Source: Kentomonas sorsogonicus (taxonomy: Eukaryota > Euglenozoa > Kinetoplastea > Trypanosomatida > Trypanosomatidae). Taken from it: 64,000 nt of DNA. Position numbers and translations under genes: made by a program. The notes beneath the pieces were generated by a model that ran no database searches, was not told the DNA's origin, and saw only the letters and a list, made by a program, of their open reading frames with translations. This document shows positions 9,980 to 20,314 of the stretch, one piece after another; positions within the stretch are counted from its first letter, which is position 1; each line of letters begins with the position of its first letter. The DNA lies in NCBI GenBank assembly GCA_030347455.1, contig JAQOSZ010000009.1:62001-126000 (forward strand), given 5' to 3'.

Positions 9980-11149
9980 TCAAAGGCTTTGATGATCTGC
10001 GCGCGGCCTTCTTCCTGCCCCCGGCACGTTCGCAGTGTCCATCCAACGCGCAACGTTTTCAGCGAGGGAGAGGGCCAGGCAGCCGCCCAGCGCCAGGCGG
10101 AAGAGCTCCGCGCTGTACGTTGGTAGGTCCCCGTCGGCGTACACCTCTCCTCCAAACACGTACAGTGCCCCGCGCAGCGACGCGTAGGCGAAGCCGCTGC
10201 GCGCGCCGGGGGCCTCCGCAGAAAAGGGTGGATGGGTAGGGGTCCATCCGCCGCCGCTGCTGTCACGGGCCGCACCCCCCGCGGCGGGCGGGACCTCGTA
10301 CTCCCAGCAGTCGCCGTAGTAGTTGGTTGGCGCAGACGTGATGGCGTCACCGCCGTAGATGAGCACGCGGCCGCGCGCCACCGCCATCCCGCACGCGTAC
10401 CGCGGGGCGGGGCGGGGGAGCCGCAGGTCGCGCACGCCGGCTGCGAGCCTGCGCCACGTACGCGTGCGGAAGCAGAGCTCGTAGAGGTCGTTAGAGAAGT
10501 CGCCGGGGACGCCGTCGGAGGAAAGGGTCTGTCCGCCGAACACGTACAGTCGGTGCCCCTCAGCGACAGCGGCGTGCCCCAGGAGCGCGGGTATGTTGGC
10601 GGGGCAGCCGTCCGTGCCGGCAGTCCACTGCACGCGTGTCCACGCGTAGGTCTCGAGGTCGAGTCGCCACGTCGTCTGCGCGACGCTGCGCTCGCTGCCG
10701 CGGCCGAGCAGCACGTACATGCCGCCCGCGAAGACGTGTGCCGTGTGGTACATGCGCGCGCCGGGGCCGCACGGCTCTGCGGGGGCCGCGTGCACCACCG
10801 ACCACTGCAGCGTCCGCAGGTCGAGCTCCAGGACGTCGTCGAACATCATCGGGTTGACAAAGTCCTGTCCGCCGTAGACGATCATGCGGTCATCGTGTAT
10901 CACCGCGCTGTGGCAGGCGCGCGGTCGCACGAGCTCCGTCCCCGTCGTCTGCAGCTCCGCCCACTCGTTGGTCACCGTGTCGTAGACAAAAGACAAGTTG
11001 CTTAGCGCCGTGTCAGACGCGCCGCCGAACACGATCAAGTAGCGCTCCTTGTACACTACCATTGACGCGCAGCATACCTTGGGCAGCGCGCAGCCACGCG
11101 CGCGCAGTCGCGTCCATCGGCCGCAGCGAAGAAGCTGCTGATCGGACAT
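9980..11149 (-). CDS. Kelch-repeat protein, six blades
   Basis: An ATG at 11149 opens 389 aa. Six kelch motifs are spaced 50-70 residues apart, with the diagnostic FGG/YGG/LGR turns at about residues 41, 92, 148, 204, 265 and 332. Trp or Tyr residues (NEWAEL, LQWSVV, YAWTRV, TWRRLA) follow each turn at the expected distance, so the chain folds as one beta-propeller with little else. There is no BTB, F-box or phosphatase domain; a short basic tail follows the propeller. Kelch propellers are protein-binding platforms. In kinetoplastids they occur in cytoskeletal, ubiquitin-ligase and Golgi-linked proteins, and the partner cannot be inferred here. GC is high and the frame is intact. Confidence 0.9.
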   Translation of the reverse strand: MSDQQLLRCGRWTRLRARGCALPKVCCASMVVYKERYLIVFGGASDTALSNLSFVYDTVTNEWAELQTTGTELVRPRACHSAVIHDDRMIVYGGQDFVNPMMFDDVLELDLRTLQWSVVHAAPAEPCGPGARMYHTAHVFAGGMYVLLGRGSERSVAQTTWRLDLETYAWTRVQWTAGTDGCPANIPALLGHAAVAEGHRLYVFGGQTLSSDGVPGDFSNDLYELCFRTRTWRRLAAGVRDLRLPRPAPRYACGMAVARGRVLIYGGDAITSAPTNYYGDCWEYEVPPAAGGAARDSSGGGWTPTHPPFSAEAPGARSGFAYASLRGALYVFGGEVYADGDLPTYSAELFRLALGGCLALSLAENVARWMDTANVPGAGRRPRADHQSL

Positions 11150-12613
11150 GAGCAGATGTAGTACCGACGTTGCGATATAGAGCAGCAGGGAAGAAGTACG
11201 AAGTAGAAGACCCAGCGCACTGTCAAGAATCTATCCATGCAAGTAGCAAAGAGCAAAAACAGAAAGGGAAGGGGTACAAGTTGAAAGAACAAGAGAGTGA
11301 AGTACAGTACAACGCAACCGTGTGAGGGCGAGTAGTAGCGAGAAGTCTTAACGCGAATGGGAGAAAAGGAAAAAAAAAAAAGAAGAGAGAGAGAGAGATT
11401 AGAAATCAATTTTCGAGGAAGAGAAAAAAAGGGAGAGAAGAATGATTCGCGGAAGCAGATTACTACATTAAACAAGAGAAAAAAAGGACTAGATAAACAA
11501 GTGGAGCTGATTACCTAAGTAAAAGAAGAATGCTAAGCTACTAAGAGGAGTGAAATCGGAAAGTGCAGAAGCGACTGCTTAAGAAAAATAAAAATACTGT
11601 GAAGATGGAAAATATATCTACTGCTAAAATTGGGGAGGGGGGTTATGTATATGTGATAAGACGAATGGTGTAAATATATATATATATATCGGACTTGAAA
11701 GAGGAAACGAACAAGAAAAGTAGCAGTTTTCACTTTTTTTATTCCCTTCTGCTACACTACAAAAAAAAAAAAGGAGAGAGAGAGAGAGAGAGAGAGTGAG
11801 AGAGAGAGAGGACTCGTAAATTTTCTATGTGGATTTGGTAAAAATAAAAAAATTAAACGCTGATCTTAATGACGAGGAGCAGCACAGAAAAAAAGAAAAA
11901 GCAACAAGCAAGGAGGGTGTACAGTCTATAACGCGAAGGACTGAGAGGAGGTAAGAAGAGAAATAATCAATAGCTACGAAAAAAAAGTGAAGTAAAAAAG
12001 AAAAAAAATCCTAAATAGGGGTGAGAGGAAGCAGTGAGGGATCACAAAAAAAAAAAAAAAAGAAGGTCTAACTAATAGTACAAAAATGGGCTTACAATTC
12101 CTACCTAAAACTGTGAGTGGGGTGAAAGTCTATCTACTACCTACGCAACGTCTCGAGTATTTGTGCGTGTGAATGGAGTTGTTGTATGTACGTATGTATA
12201 GGGAAAAGGAGTCGATTCTAGAATAACCGTCAAAGAGGCGCATACGCATTGAGAACAGGCAGCACACAATTCGCGACTTTTGGAGAGGGAGGTGAGAGTT
12301 TTCACAACACCCCGCAGCTATTCGGCGCCGCCACAGCTCCCGCAGCACAAGTGCGGAAACCAGGGAATCACAATTTTCAGATCAATTATATTTTTTTTTC
12401 AAGTGCTTGTTTCAGAGTACGGAGTCAATGTATTTCTGTCGTTGGTGCTTTTTTTTTTTCTTTCTTTCTTCTTCTTTGTGTGTGAACGAATGCATGTGAG
12501 CGTAACTTGCTGGCGCAGTGCGCAGACGGTAGCCAAAGAATGCGATCCGTAAAAACATCACGAGCTATAGGAAATGAATGAAATTTTACAACTTGAGCGG
12601 GAAAAGGAACCAT
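11150..12613. other. Intergenic, minus block (1.5 kb)
   Basis: No credible gene. Strongly purine-rich on the plus strand, so U/C-rich in the transcript, with A runs, a (GA)n tract near 11774 and a short (AT)n at 11674-11689. Confidence 0.5.
11774..11811. repeat. (GA)n microsatellite, one interruption
   Basis: A GA repeat on the plus strand, hence (CT)n in the transcript, next to an A12 run at about 11761-11772. Together they form a long sense-strand pyrimidine tract. Confidence 0.9.
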
Positions 12614-15600
12614 TCAAACAGACGTCCGGCCCGTGATGGTGTCCAGCAGTACCGCACGCCGCTCGTAGTCATCGCCGCAGCGAGTCATCGCTTGTAAAAG
12701 AGCAGCCGCATCCGGACTGGTGCAAAGTGCGGCAACACTCGTAGAGGCGGCAGCAGCAGCGGCGGCCACAAAGTTGGACATCCGCACCAATGAAAGCAGC
12801 ACCCCCGCGTCGTCCTCCTGCAGTCTGCGGGAGTCCCCGTCCTCAAGACTCTCCTCCGCCGTCCACCAATGCTGCAGCGCGCGCAGCGACTCCTCAAAAG
12901 AGCATGGCAACCTCCGTCGCACACTCTGCCTCGGCGGGAAGGCCAGCGAAGAGCCTCTGCGTTGCGCACTGAGTTACAGCGCTAACAAGGGAAAAGACGA
13001 GACTACTGGAGTGGGAACAGCGGTGGGAGGCCAGGTGTAGTGCCTCGCGCAGCGCCGCAGATAGTAGGCGCCTCGAGTCAGCAACACCCGAAAGCGTGGC
13101 GCACAGTTCGTCGCCCAGCACGCGCTCCACCCACCGCGGGTCCGTCAGCGCCGACTCCCTCGCCGCAGCCAGCACCGCGTCACGTGGCTCAACGGAAGCG
13201 GTGACGTGAAAAAAACGCTGGGCGGCCGCGCGGAGCAGTTGGCGGAGATGAGCCGCGCCCCCCTCGCCCGCGAAGGCCGCCCGCGCGGCGAGTGCGGCGA
13301 CGAGGACGAGGCGGGGGCAGTACTCGTTCCATGCACTGATGAGGGAGCTCACCTCCTCCACGGACCCGCACGCCTCCTCCCGGCCCGCACCGAGGCTTCG
13401 GTCTCCACCACGGTAGAGCCGAATATCCTCAGCAAGTCGAGTGCCGACGCGCTCCTCGAAGGCTACGTCAGCCTCGTCGGCGGGCACGCCGGCCACAGCT
13501 TCCAGGACGTACTGCAGGTCGGCAAGCTGCGGGCGCATGCACGTCGACAGCACCTCGGCGCGCACGCGGGGCTCAGCCGGCAGGACGGTCGCGGCGAGGC
13601 CCTCCGCTGGGAAACACAGCTCACGGTGGTCGCTCAAGATGCAGCCAATGTGCGTTGCTACGGTCGCACGCGCTGCGCGCTGCCGAGGGCCGCGGTCAGC
13701 GGGAGGGAGCGCAGAAAGGCACTGCAAAAGAAGCGCGCTGATGCGGGCCCGTTCGGGGGCAGCGAAGACGAACGAAAATGTGGAGCTTGGAGATTGAGGC
13801 ACTAGAAGACGATGGAGCGCGTCCACAACGCTGACGACGGCGACGGTGACGGTGTCGGCGGAGCCAGCCTGTGGTGTGATGAGAGATTCGGCAGTGGCCA
13901 CAACCAGCCCAATCAGGCTCACTCGCATCCTTTCACAGTCTTCAGCACTGCAGCGGACTTCTGCGGAGCACAGCAACGGTGTCGCTCCAGCCACCACGCG
14001 CTGAGTGAGCAGTGGAAGTAGCGCAAGCTGCGGCAGCCACATCGACAGCGGGCGAGACGTTTCTGCTGCAGAGGTCGTCGCGGCCGCCGCGGCCGACGCG
14101 ATCGTCTCCAGGGCGGCACACGCAGACTCGGTGCGAACGAGCGTTGAGGCCAGCGCCGCCTGCGCAGGGTCGGAGGAGACGGCGCACGAGGGAAGCGATT
14201 CGAGCAGTTTACACACCCGCTCGTAGGTCGAGAAAAGCGCGACGGAGACCTCCTCGAAGACAATCTGAAAATCGTCCACCTCCCCGCTGAGCAACTCCAG
14301 GCCATAGTGGCAGATGCTCTCGAGATCGTCGAGGGACGGCAAGGCAGCCAGACGCTGCCCCAGCGCCTCCTGGCACATGAGCAGGAATCCAGCGAACTCC
14401 CTCTGCGCCTCCACCTTGCGCTCGTTGCTGTGTCGCACCTCCATGGTGAACTCGCGAAAGTCGTCCGGGTCGTCATCCTCCTCGGGCTCCGGCACGGGCT
14501 GCGGCTGCAGTGCCTGCGTCAGCGCCGCCACGCCCTCCGTCGCCAGCAGCACCGTCTCCGCGTCACTGCCGCTGGAGGAGAGCACGCTCGCCATGAGCGC
14601 CGCGCCCTGCGAGCACAGCGCGAACAGCTCCGGGTACCTTTCCCTCTCGGCGAAGAGAGAGCTGGCGCAGCTCTCGAAGGCCGCCGTCGCGACCAGACAC
14701 GCCACGGCGCCAGCACACTGCCGGCGCGACTGTAGTGCCGCCCCGAGCGCGGAGCGGAGCAGAAGCTCGGTGGTGGGAGTTATCTCCTCCCCGGCAGCGC
14801 TGAGGCCGCGCAAGGCTGTGCACACAAGTTGCACCTCTGGCTCTGACCTAACGCTGGCGGCCGCCGTTAACGTACCGCCGCCACCACCGCACAGCTCGTC
14901 GTGTTGCAGACACTGGAGCGCCCGTTGCCAGATCGCACTGCGGGGAAGCGCCTCCCATAACTCTTCGTGTGGGGCTTCACTGCACACTCCCTCCTCCAGA
15001 AAGCTCATATAACGCTCCAGCAACGCGGACATGCGGGACAGCACGGCTGGCGTGCCGTCAAAGGTTAGGTCGAGGAGGAAGACGACGTTGGCAGACACGT
15101 TGCGGCGGCTCTGGATGCGGCGGATCGGCCCGAGGCGAAAGCGCGCATCCGACAAGGCATCGACCAGCCCCTCCAGCAGCGTCAGCCACGCATCCGCGTC
15201 GGCGCACAGGCACGGATCAGACTGCAACGCTGCCGCCGCCGCCTCCATCGGTGTGTCGCTCCCCAGCACAATGATCATGGCGGCGGATGACAGCAGCAGT
15301 CGTCGAACTGGCGCCAGCAGGTTGGACGCCCCACACCACTGCAAATGCAGCCCCAACAGCTGCATCCACCATGAGTGGGGTGGGCGTCTTTCCACAGAAA
15401 CCGCGAGAGCCTCAGGAAGTGTGCGCTGGCAAAACTGTCTGTTCAGGATGGCAGCCAACACCACTGCGGTGCGGCCTGCGTCGGTAGAGTTGGCACCCTG
15501 TGCATGGAAGCACGAGAAGCATCGCAGCAGGAGGGCAACCGTTGGCAGTTGCCCCGGTTGCCACTGCTCCCGCAGGCAGAGAGAAAAGCCCTCCGTGATG

Positions 15601-15698
15601 AAGTATTGCAGTTGGGCAGATTGCGCCTGATCAGGTGCTGCGGCCGCGCTCAGCAAGATGTCCCATGCCTTTTGCAGATGAGTCTCATACTGTTGCAT
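12614..15698 (-). CDS. Karyopherin-like HEAT-repeat protein (importin-13/transportin-3 type suggested), one frame break
   Basis: The start is the ATG at 15698 (MQQYETHLQKAW); upstream codons in the same frame encode hydrophobic junk and poly-Lys. The product, about 1,027 aa, is built of helical hairpins with the length and Leu/Ala pattern of importin-beta-family receptors. An acidic loop leading into DDPDDFREFTMEVRHSNE near residue 410 resembles the D-x-DF-x-x-FR segment of transportin-3 and importin-13. Members carry cargo through nuclear pores under Ran-GTP control. The main frame stops after EVAMLF at 12894, while the neighbouring frame continues EESLRALQHWW to 12614. Shortening the A4 run at 12896-12899 by one joins them smoothly. 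HEAT architecture is well supported; the exact receptor class is tentative. Confidence 0.6.
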
Positions 15699-16947
15699 CA
15701 ATACCCAAAAGACAAATAATAACAGAAAGAAGAGGAGACAGAAGAGCAAAGCTAACAATGGATAAATTGGTTCTTTTTTTTTTTTTTGTCTTAACGAACT
15801 CAAACGAGTGCGCAGAACGCAAAAGTAGAAGGGGGTGATTATGATAACAATAGCAGTGCTAATAATAATACTGAAAAGACTCGGCAAGAAGAGTGCGTCA
15901 ATCCCGCCCTGGTACTGTGATACAACACTGTAAGATGAAGCTAAAATGAGAGCCAAAACTTTTAGCGTGTTAAGAATGAGAGAGACAGAGAGAGAGAGAG
16001 AGACTGAAGGAAAAGAAGAGGGAGGCGGGCCGCGGAAAAACTGCAGGTGTACCCTTGATAGGTCAGCATGGCCCCTTTTTTGCACACTACATACAAACTT
16101 ACATAATTAGTAATACATTTCATTTGTTGAACTGGCAGGGATAATGTATGCCCGCCAAGTTGACGCGGTGATGTGCGCGGTAGCGCTTGAGTGATGTGTT
16201 TCGCATTCATAACGATTCAAAAAAGTTTCTCGCACTTTCTTTTTGCTGCTTTTTTTCTTTTTCTCTCTCTCTCTTCTACCTCACTGGTACGCGCATAGGG
16301 TTATGCGTATAGTAGCGGTGCGCCACTATGCTAGCGATGCATGGGAGAGAATGTATTCACACGAGTAGACATGAAAATTAAGTAAGATGTGACTTTTTCT
16401 TCGACTATTCCTCTCGTCGGGTGCGCAACTGGTTTGGTGGGTGTGTTATTGTGACTGCCCTCTGACTTTAATCGGCGCAAATACATGAGCTCACGCAATT
16501 GCGGTTGTGAATTTGGGTGTGCGTGTCTTCATGTGTGTGTGTGTGTGTGTGTGGTGTTTTAACTTCGAAAAATGAAAGCACTGCGTTGTAGTTCGCTCGT
16601 TTCCGAGTGCCTTCAAGTGAACACAGAAAAGGGGGCAGAGAGAAGCAAACAGTGCGCAGATCTAAAATGTGAGATAATAAACAGAAAGAAAAAATGTGTC
16701 TGTGGAAGAGTTGGTCGGTGTGCTGGGTGATGATAAATAAGAGTAATACGGTGTGAAAACTAACGAAGAAAAAAAAAGAATGAAGAAAAGCGGATCGGAA
16801 GAGAAATGTTATTCGGTGAAGATTGGCCAATGGGGGCGAAGCAACTTTAGGGGGCCAGAGACATTTGTATTCACTGTGAGAGAGAGAACGAGAGAGGGAG
16901 AAAGGGGAAGCAGAGGGCGTCAGCCTAAGACGCGCCTGGGCTCAATG
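15699..16947. other. Intergenic, minus block (1.25 kb)
   Basis: No gene is seen. It contains an A-rich run near 15775-15787 (printed as T on plus), (GA)n at 15986-16003 and (GT)n at 16532-16553. A hydrophobic upstream extension of the karyopherin frame lies here and is not believed. Confidence 0.45.
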
Positions 16948-17490
16948 TTACTGGAGCTGTTGCTTGATTCTCGCCTTCTTCGTGCTGTATATGCTCTCCA
17001 ACACGGTGATGCCCACAAGCTCGTCGACCGCCTCCAGCTGCTCACGGCGCGCGGCGACGTCGTCGGAGTAGCCGCGGTCCGGCGAGTAGAGCGGCCGCAG
17101 GTCGTCGGGGTAGTAGTAGTTGAAGACGACGGCGTGCGCGACGAGGTAGCCGAGCACCGCGCAGGCGATGGCCCAGTAGTACTCGCGCGTCTCCGCGCCC
17201 GCCTTGCCGCTCTTGTCGCGGCGATCGGCCTCCTCCTCGGTGCGCGCCGCCTGCTCGTACTGCCCGCGCTCCGTCAGCTTGCGCTTGTGGTAGGCCAGCT
17301 CGTCGCGCGAGGTGCGGTGCGTCAGGGGGTGCTCCGTCAGCGTGTTGCTGTGCATCGCCTCCTCATAGAGCGACGTCGGCGACTGGCGGAGGCTGAAAAT
17401 GCTCTGCGTCTTTTGGCGCAGCGCCGGCGACGACCCGGTGGCGGCACCCCCAGCCGCGGCTTTGCACAATACCAGCGCCGAGCGTTTCAT
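16948..17490 (-). CDS. Small single-TM protein, 180 aa, putative mitochondrial
   Basis: An ATG at 17490. The N-terminus (MKRSALVLCKAAAGG, acid-free, then Arg/Ser-rich) looks like a mitochondrial presequence. Residues about 45-100 are charged and helical. One membrane helix follows at about 105-125 (YWAIACAVLGYLVAHAVVF), then an aromatic/acidic loop (YYYPDDLRPLYSPDRGY) and a final amphipathic helix. This layout is typical of accessory subunits of inner-membrane complexes such as respiratory chain, ATP synthase or import machinery. I do not recognise the family, so this stays inference. The frame is intact. Confidence 0.6.
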   Translation of the reverse strand: MKRSALVLCKAAAGGAATGSSPALRQKTQSIFSLRQSPTSLYEEAMHSNTLTEHPLTHRTSRDELAYHKRKLTERGQYEQAARTEEEADRRDKSGKAGAETREYYWAIACAVLGYLVAHAVVFNYYYPDDLRPLYSPDRGYSDDVAARREQLEAVDELVGITVLESIYSTKKARIKQQLQ

Positions 17491-18088
17491 CTATGGGACC
17501 TACAAGAAGCTAGATAGGAGGGGAGTACGAGAACTGAGCACAAGGAGAGAGAAAGAAAGAGAGTGGCTCAAGCCCAAAAGATATTATCGCTTCAAGTGGT
17601 GTGGTGTGTGGGAGGAGAGGGTATTGGGAGAGAGGGTGGGAAAGAAAGATACATGCGTGCTGCGCATCGTAAAGATGAAGGAGTCGCGCCACTAGCACGA
17701 GCAGAGGAAGGCAACAGAAAAACAATTTGTGAGAGAGAGAAAAAAAAAGAAAAACTGGAAAGAAAATAGAATAAATGTGAAATGTGTGCGAGTTGCTGGT
17801 GGCGCGCAACGCCGCACGTACGTGTAAGCACATCACAAGTCGTGTGCACTACTACTGCCTAAAACATACTCATTCCACAGCACGGCAAAAGAAGCTGTTG
17901 ATCAGCACCATTGTTTCATAATTATTATTTTTTTTTAGTTTAGTTTTTAGATAGAGCCAAACAGCATATATATATTAAAGATAAAAGGTGTAGAAAAGGC
18001 GAGGCACTAGGCCCTACAGGACAACAAACAAGGGGGAAGGGAGGAAAGGGGGGCATTACACGTTATGTATATGCAGCTGCGAGCTGTT
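17491..18088. other. Intergenic, minus block
   Basis: No gene is seen. Purine-rich on plus near 17530-17765, which is the pyrimidine-rich sense-strand stretch upstream of the 180-aa gene's relatives' usual splice region; the distal part is AT-rich UTR of EMC10. Confidence 0.35.
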
Positions 18089-18856
18089 CTACTTGAGATT
18101 TTGCACCATCGACATGACGAACGGGATCAGGAGGTACATCCAGTACTTCTGTAAAAAGGTACGCTCGTCGACGGGCACCTCCTTTTCCACCCACTCGCCG
18201 TTTTCGTCCTTGACGCGCTGGACGGTGGTCTTGGGCGCGGCCTTCTCGCGAGGGGGCTCGGAAAAGACCTTCAGGTCCGAGTAGCGCACGCTCTTGACGG
18301 GCACCGGCCGCGCGACGTCAATCTCGGCGAGGGTGCGGACGACAGGAAAGAGCTTCTGCACGATGGTGCGGTCGCAGTCGTCGCCGTTGAGCATCTTGGC
18401 GTGGAAGGTGTTGGTCTCGCTCTCAACCTGCAGACCCAGCAGCGCAGCGCCGGTGCCAGGCACCACGCGGATTTTCTCCTTGAGCACCACCGTCCGGCTG
18501 TCGACCGCGTCGAAGCCGCGAATGATCGAGCACGGCGTCACGGACACCACCACCGCCGCGGAGGCGTCGCCGCCCTCGGGGAAGGCGCGGTAGGAGATGA
18601 GGTCGGCTGTCACAAACGCCGTCTTCTCCTCCTTGCTGAGCTCCGTGCCGGCGGCGGCCGATGCGGGAACCTTCACCTTGGCCGGCGAGAGCGCCGTCTG
18701 CCGGCTGATGGTGAAGACGCTCATCGGCGTCCACTCGCCGGACCCGAGACGGCGCTGCAACTGGTAGCGCTGCGAGGCCGCCTCCGCGGGGAGCGCCAGC
18801 AACAGCAGCAGAGCCAACGCGGCAAGGAGAAGCAGACGACGACAACCGCTGGCCAT
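18089..18856 (-). CDS. EMC10: ER membrane protein complex subunit 10 (EMC10)
   Basis: An ATG at 18856. A classical signal peptide (Leu/Ala-rich core at residues 7-22, PAEAA cleavage site near 26) is followed by a lumenal beta-sandwich-like domain (QRYQLQRRLGSGEWTP, VVVSVTPCSIIRGF, LLGLQVESETNTF). A C-terminal membrane anchor at about 236-252 comes right after FLQKYWMYLL. EMC10 of animals and fungi has the same order, ending in a similar F-x-x-KYW segment and a single TM. The complex inserts tail-anchored and multipass membrane proteins in the ER. About 255 aa matches the family size. Assignment rests on architecture and short motifs, not an alignment. Confidence 0.75.
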   Translation of the reverse strand: MASGCRRLLLLAALALLLLLALPAEAASQRYQLQRRLGSGEWTPMSVFTISRQTALSPAKVKVPASAAAGTELSKEEKTAFVTADLISYRAFPEGGDASAAVVVSVTPCSIIRGFDAVDSRTVVLKEKIRVVPGTGAALLGLQVESETNTFHAKMLNGDDCDRTIVQKLFPVVRTLAEIDVARPVPVKSVRYSDLKVFSEPPREKAAPKTTVQRVKDENGEWVEKEVPVDERTFLQKYWMYLLIPFVMSMVQNLK

Positions 18857-19330
18857 GATGGAGGCTTCGGCTGGTCTACGACGGGCGGTAGAATTTTAAA
18901 AAAAAAAAAGTTGTTGTTTATTTGTTTGTTTTCAGCAGATAAAAGCGTTAGCACCTGAGTTAATACTGTGAATGAAAGGGGAGAAAGAAGGAGCGGGTGA
19001 GAGACGAATGTACGAGTGGGACACTCCACAGAGAGCTGCGACAGCTAGAGAAATGAGGCATTGTGAGCTCTGTTATCCAACAGAAAAGGGTCCGCCAGCG
19101 GCACTCACAGAAAAAGAAAGACGAAGAAGGGAGGGAGAGAGAGAGAGAGAGAGAGGCAAAGAAGGAAACAACAGGTAGACAAAGTTGTTCCTGGCCATCA
19201 GAGAAAGATGAGGGAATAACTGTGTTCGCTACGATTGCTATTAATCGGGAAGAGTTAATAATAAAAAAAAGTAATTGATTAGCGGGACGCATCGGATTGA
19301 GAGCCAAAAAAAAAAGTTACAGAGACGCAC
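18857..19330. other. Intergenic, minus block
   Basis: No gene is seen. An A11 run at about 18899-18909 and a (GA)n stretch at 19135-19155 give pyrimidine tracts on the sense strand. Confidence 0.45.
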
Positions 19331-20314
19331 CTAAGAGGCTTGTGTGGCCGCTGGCGTGGCGGCGACGAGCATAGGAAAGACCAGCGTGGCGTCGCCCTGT
19401 ACCCGCACCACCTCCGCGCTCGGCGGCAGCTGCCCCGTACTGACGTCATCGGCCGGGGTGCAGGAGCTGGCGGCGCCGTCGGCCTCGAGGCCGGTCGTTA
19501 CAATCACGGCGCGCTGCATGCGCACGTTGGCGAGCAGGTGGTGCTTGGGGAGACCCGCGCCGAGGATGATGCACGAGTTGCGGCCGCCGCCCTCGCGCTG
19601 GCCGAGCGCGCGCAGCTTCAGCACGTCGGGGATCGGGTCGACGACGAGGCCCTTCTTGGAGAAGTTGTAGAAGTAAATCATGTCGCCGATGGACCCGTCA
19701 GTGAGCGCCGGCGAGAAGATGGGGATGCTGTTGCGGTGGCACCAGAAGACGAGGCTCGCGCGATGCGTCTCGGGGCACGCCGCCTCCAGCGCCTCGCCCA
19801 TGGCCGCGATGTAGTCTGACGGCGCCGTCAGCTCCGACCAGTTGCTGGTCGTCTGGCGCTCGTGCAGGCGGCGCAGCACCTGCATGAAAAAGTCCTCGAA
19901 GGCGCAGTAGTTGTCGTTGGGAACGATGAGGTTGCCGATGCGGTTGACGCCCTGCCGCCGCAGCTCGCGGCCGTCGAGGTTGAACTTGGCCAGCAGCGTC
20001 TTGCCGAGGCACTTGATCACGTCCTCCTCCACGCCGCCGGCGGTCGAGATAAAGGCGTCGACGAGGCGCTCGCGCGCCAGCACCGCAAACATCTCCCGCA
20101 GCCCGCTCGAGATGAGGTTCGACGTGTACGCGAGGAAAACACGGTCCCCCGCGGCGCGGCGGTAGAGGATGTCCTGCGTCAGGCGGCGCGCGCGGCCGAT
20201 CTGCGTCGCCTGCAGACCCATTCGCTCGTACTCCTCCAGCAGCGACGCCAACGCCTCTTCCTGCGACTGCGCCAGCATCGCGTCGTAGTCGAGCGATCCC
20301 ACAATAGTGCTCAT
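19331..20314 (-). CDS. DHSp: Deoxyhypusine synthase prozyme (regulatory paralog, catalytic Lys absent)
   Basis: The start is the ATG at 20314 (MSTIVGSLDYDAM); 327 aa. NAD-binding and fold motifs of deoxyhypusine synthase are strong: TSNLISSGLRE, ISTAGGVEEDVIKCLGKT, NRIGNLIVPNDNYC, SIPIFSPALTDGSIGDM, GAGLPKHHLLAN and a final DATLVFPMLVAAT. The conserved SWGKI motif, whose Lys forms the enzyme-substrate intermediate (human Lys329), is here STGQL near residue 292-296, so the catalytic Lys is missing. Trypanosomatids are known to use a heterotetramer of an impaired catalytic DHS and a dead prozyme that activates it allosterically, to modify eIF5A. This gene fits the prozyme. The catalytic partner is not in the window. 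The 5' leader holds C12, a T-rich tract and AG sites. Confidence 0.9.
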   Translation of the reverse strand: MSTIVGSLDYDAMLAQSQEEALASLLEEYERMGLQATQIGRARRLTQDILYRRAAGDRVFLAYTSNLISSGLREMFAVLARERLVDAFISTAGGVEEDVIKCLGKTLLAKFNLDGRELRRQGVNRIGNLIVPNDNYCAFEDFFMQVLRRLHERQTTSNWSELTAPSDYIAAMGEALEAACPETHRASLVFWCHRNSIPIFSPALTDGSIGDMIYFYNFSKKGLVVDPIPDVLKLRALGQREGGGRNSCIILGAGLPKHHLLANVRMQRAVIVTTGLEADGAASSCTPADDVSTGQLPPSAEVVRVQGDATLVFPMLVAATPAATQAS

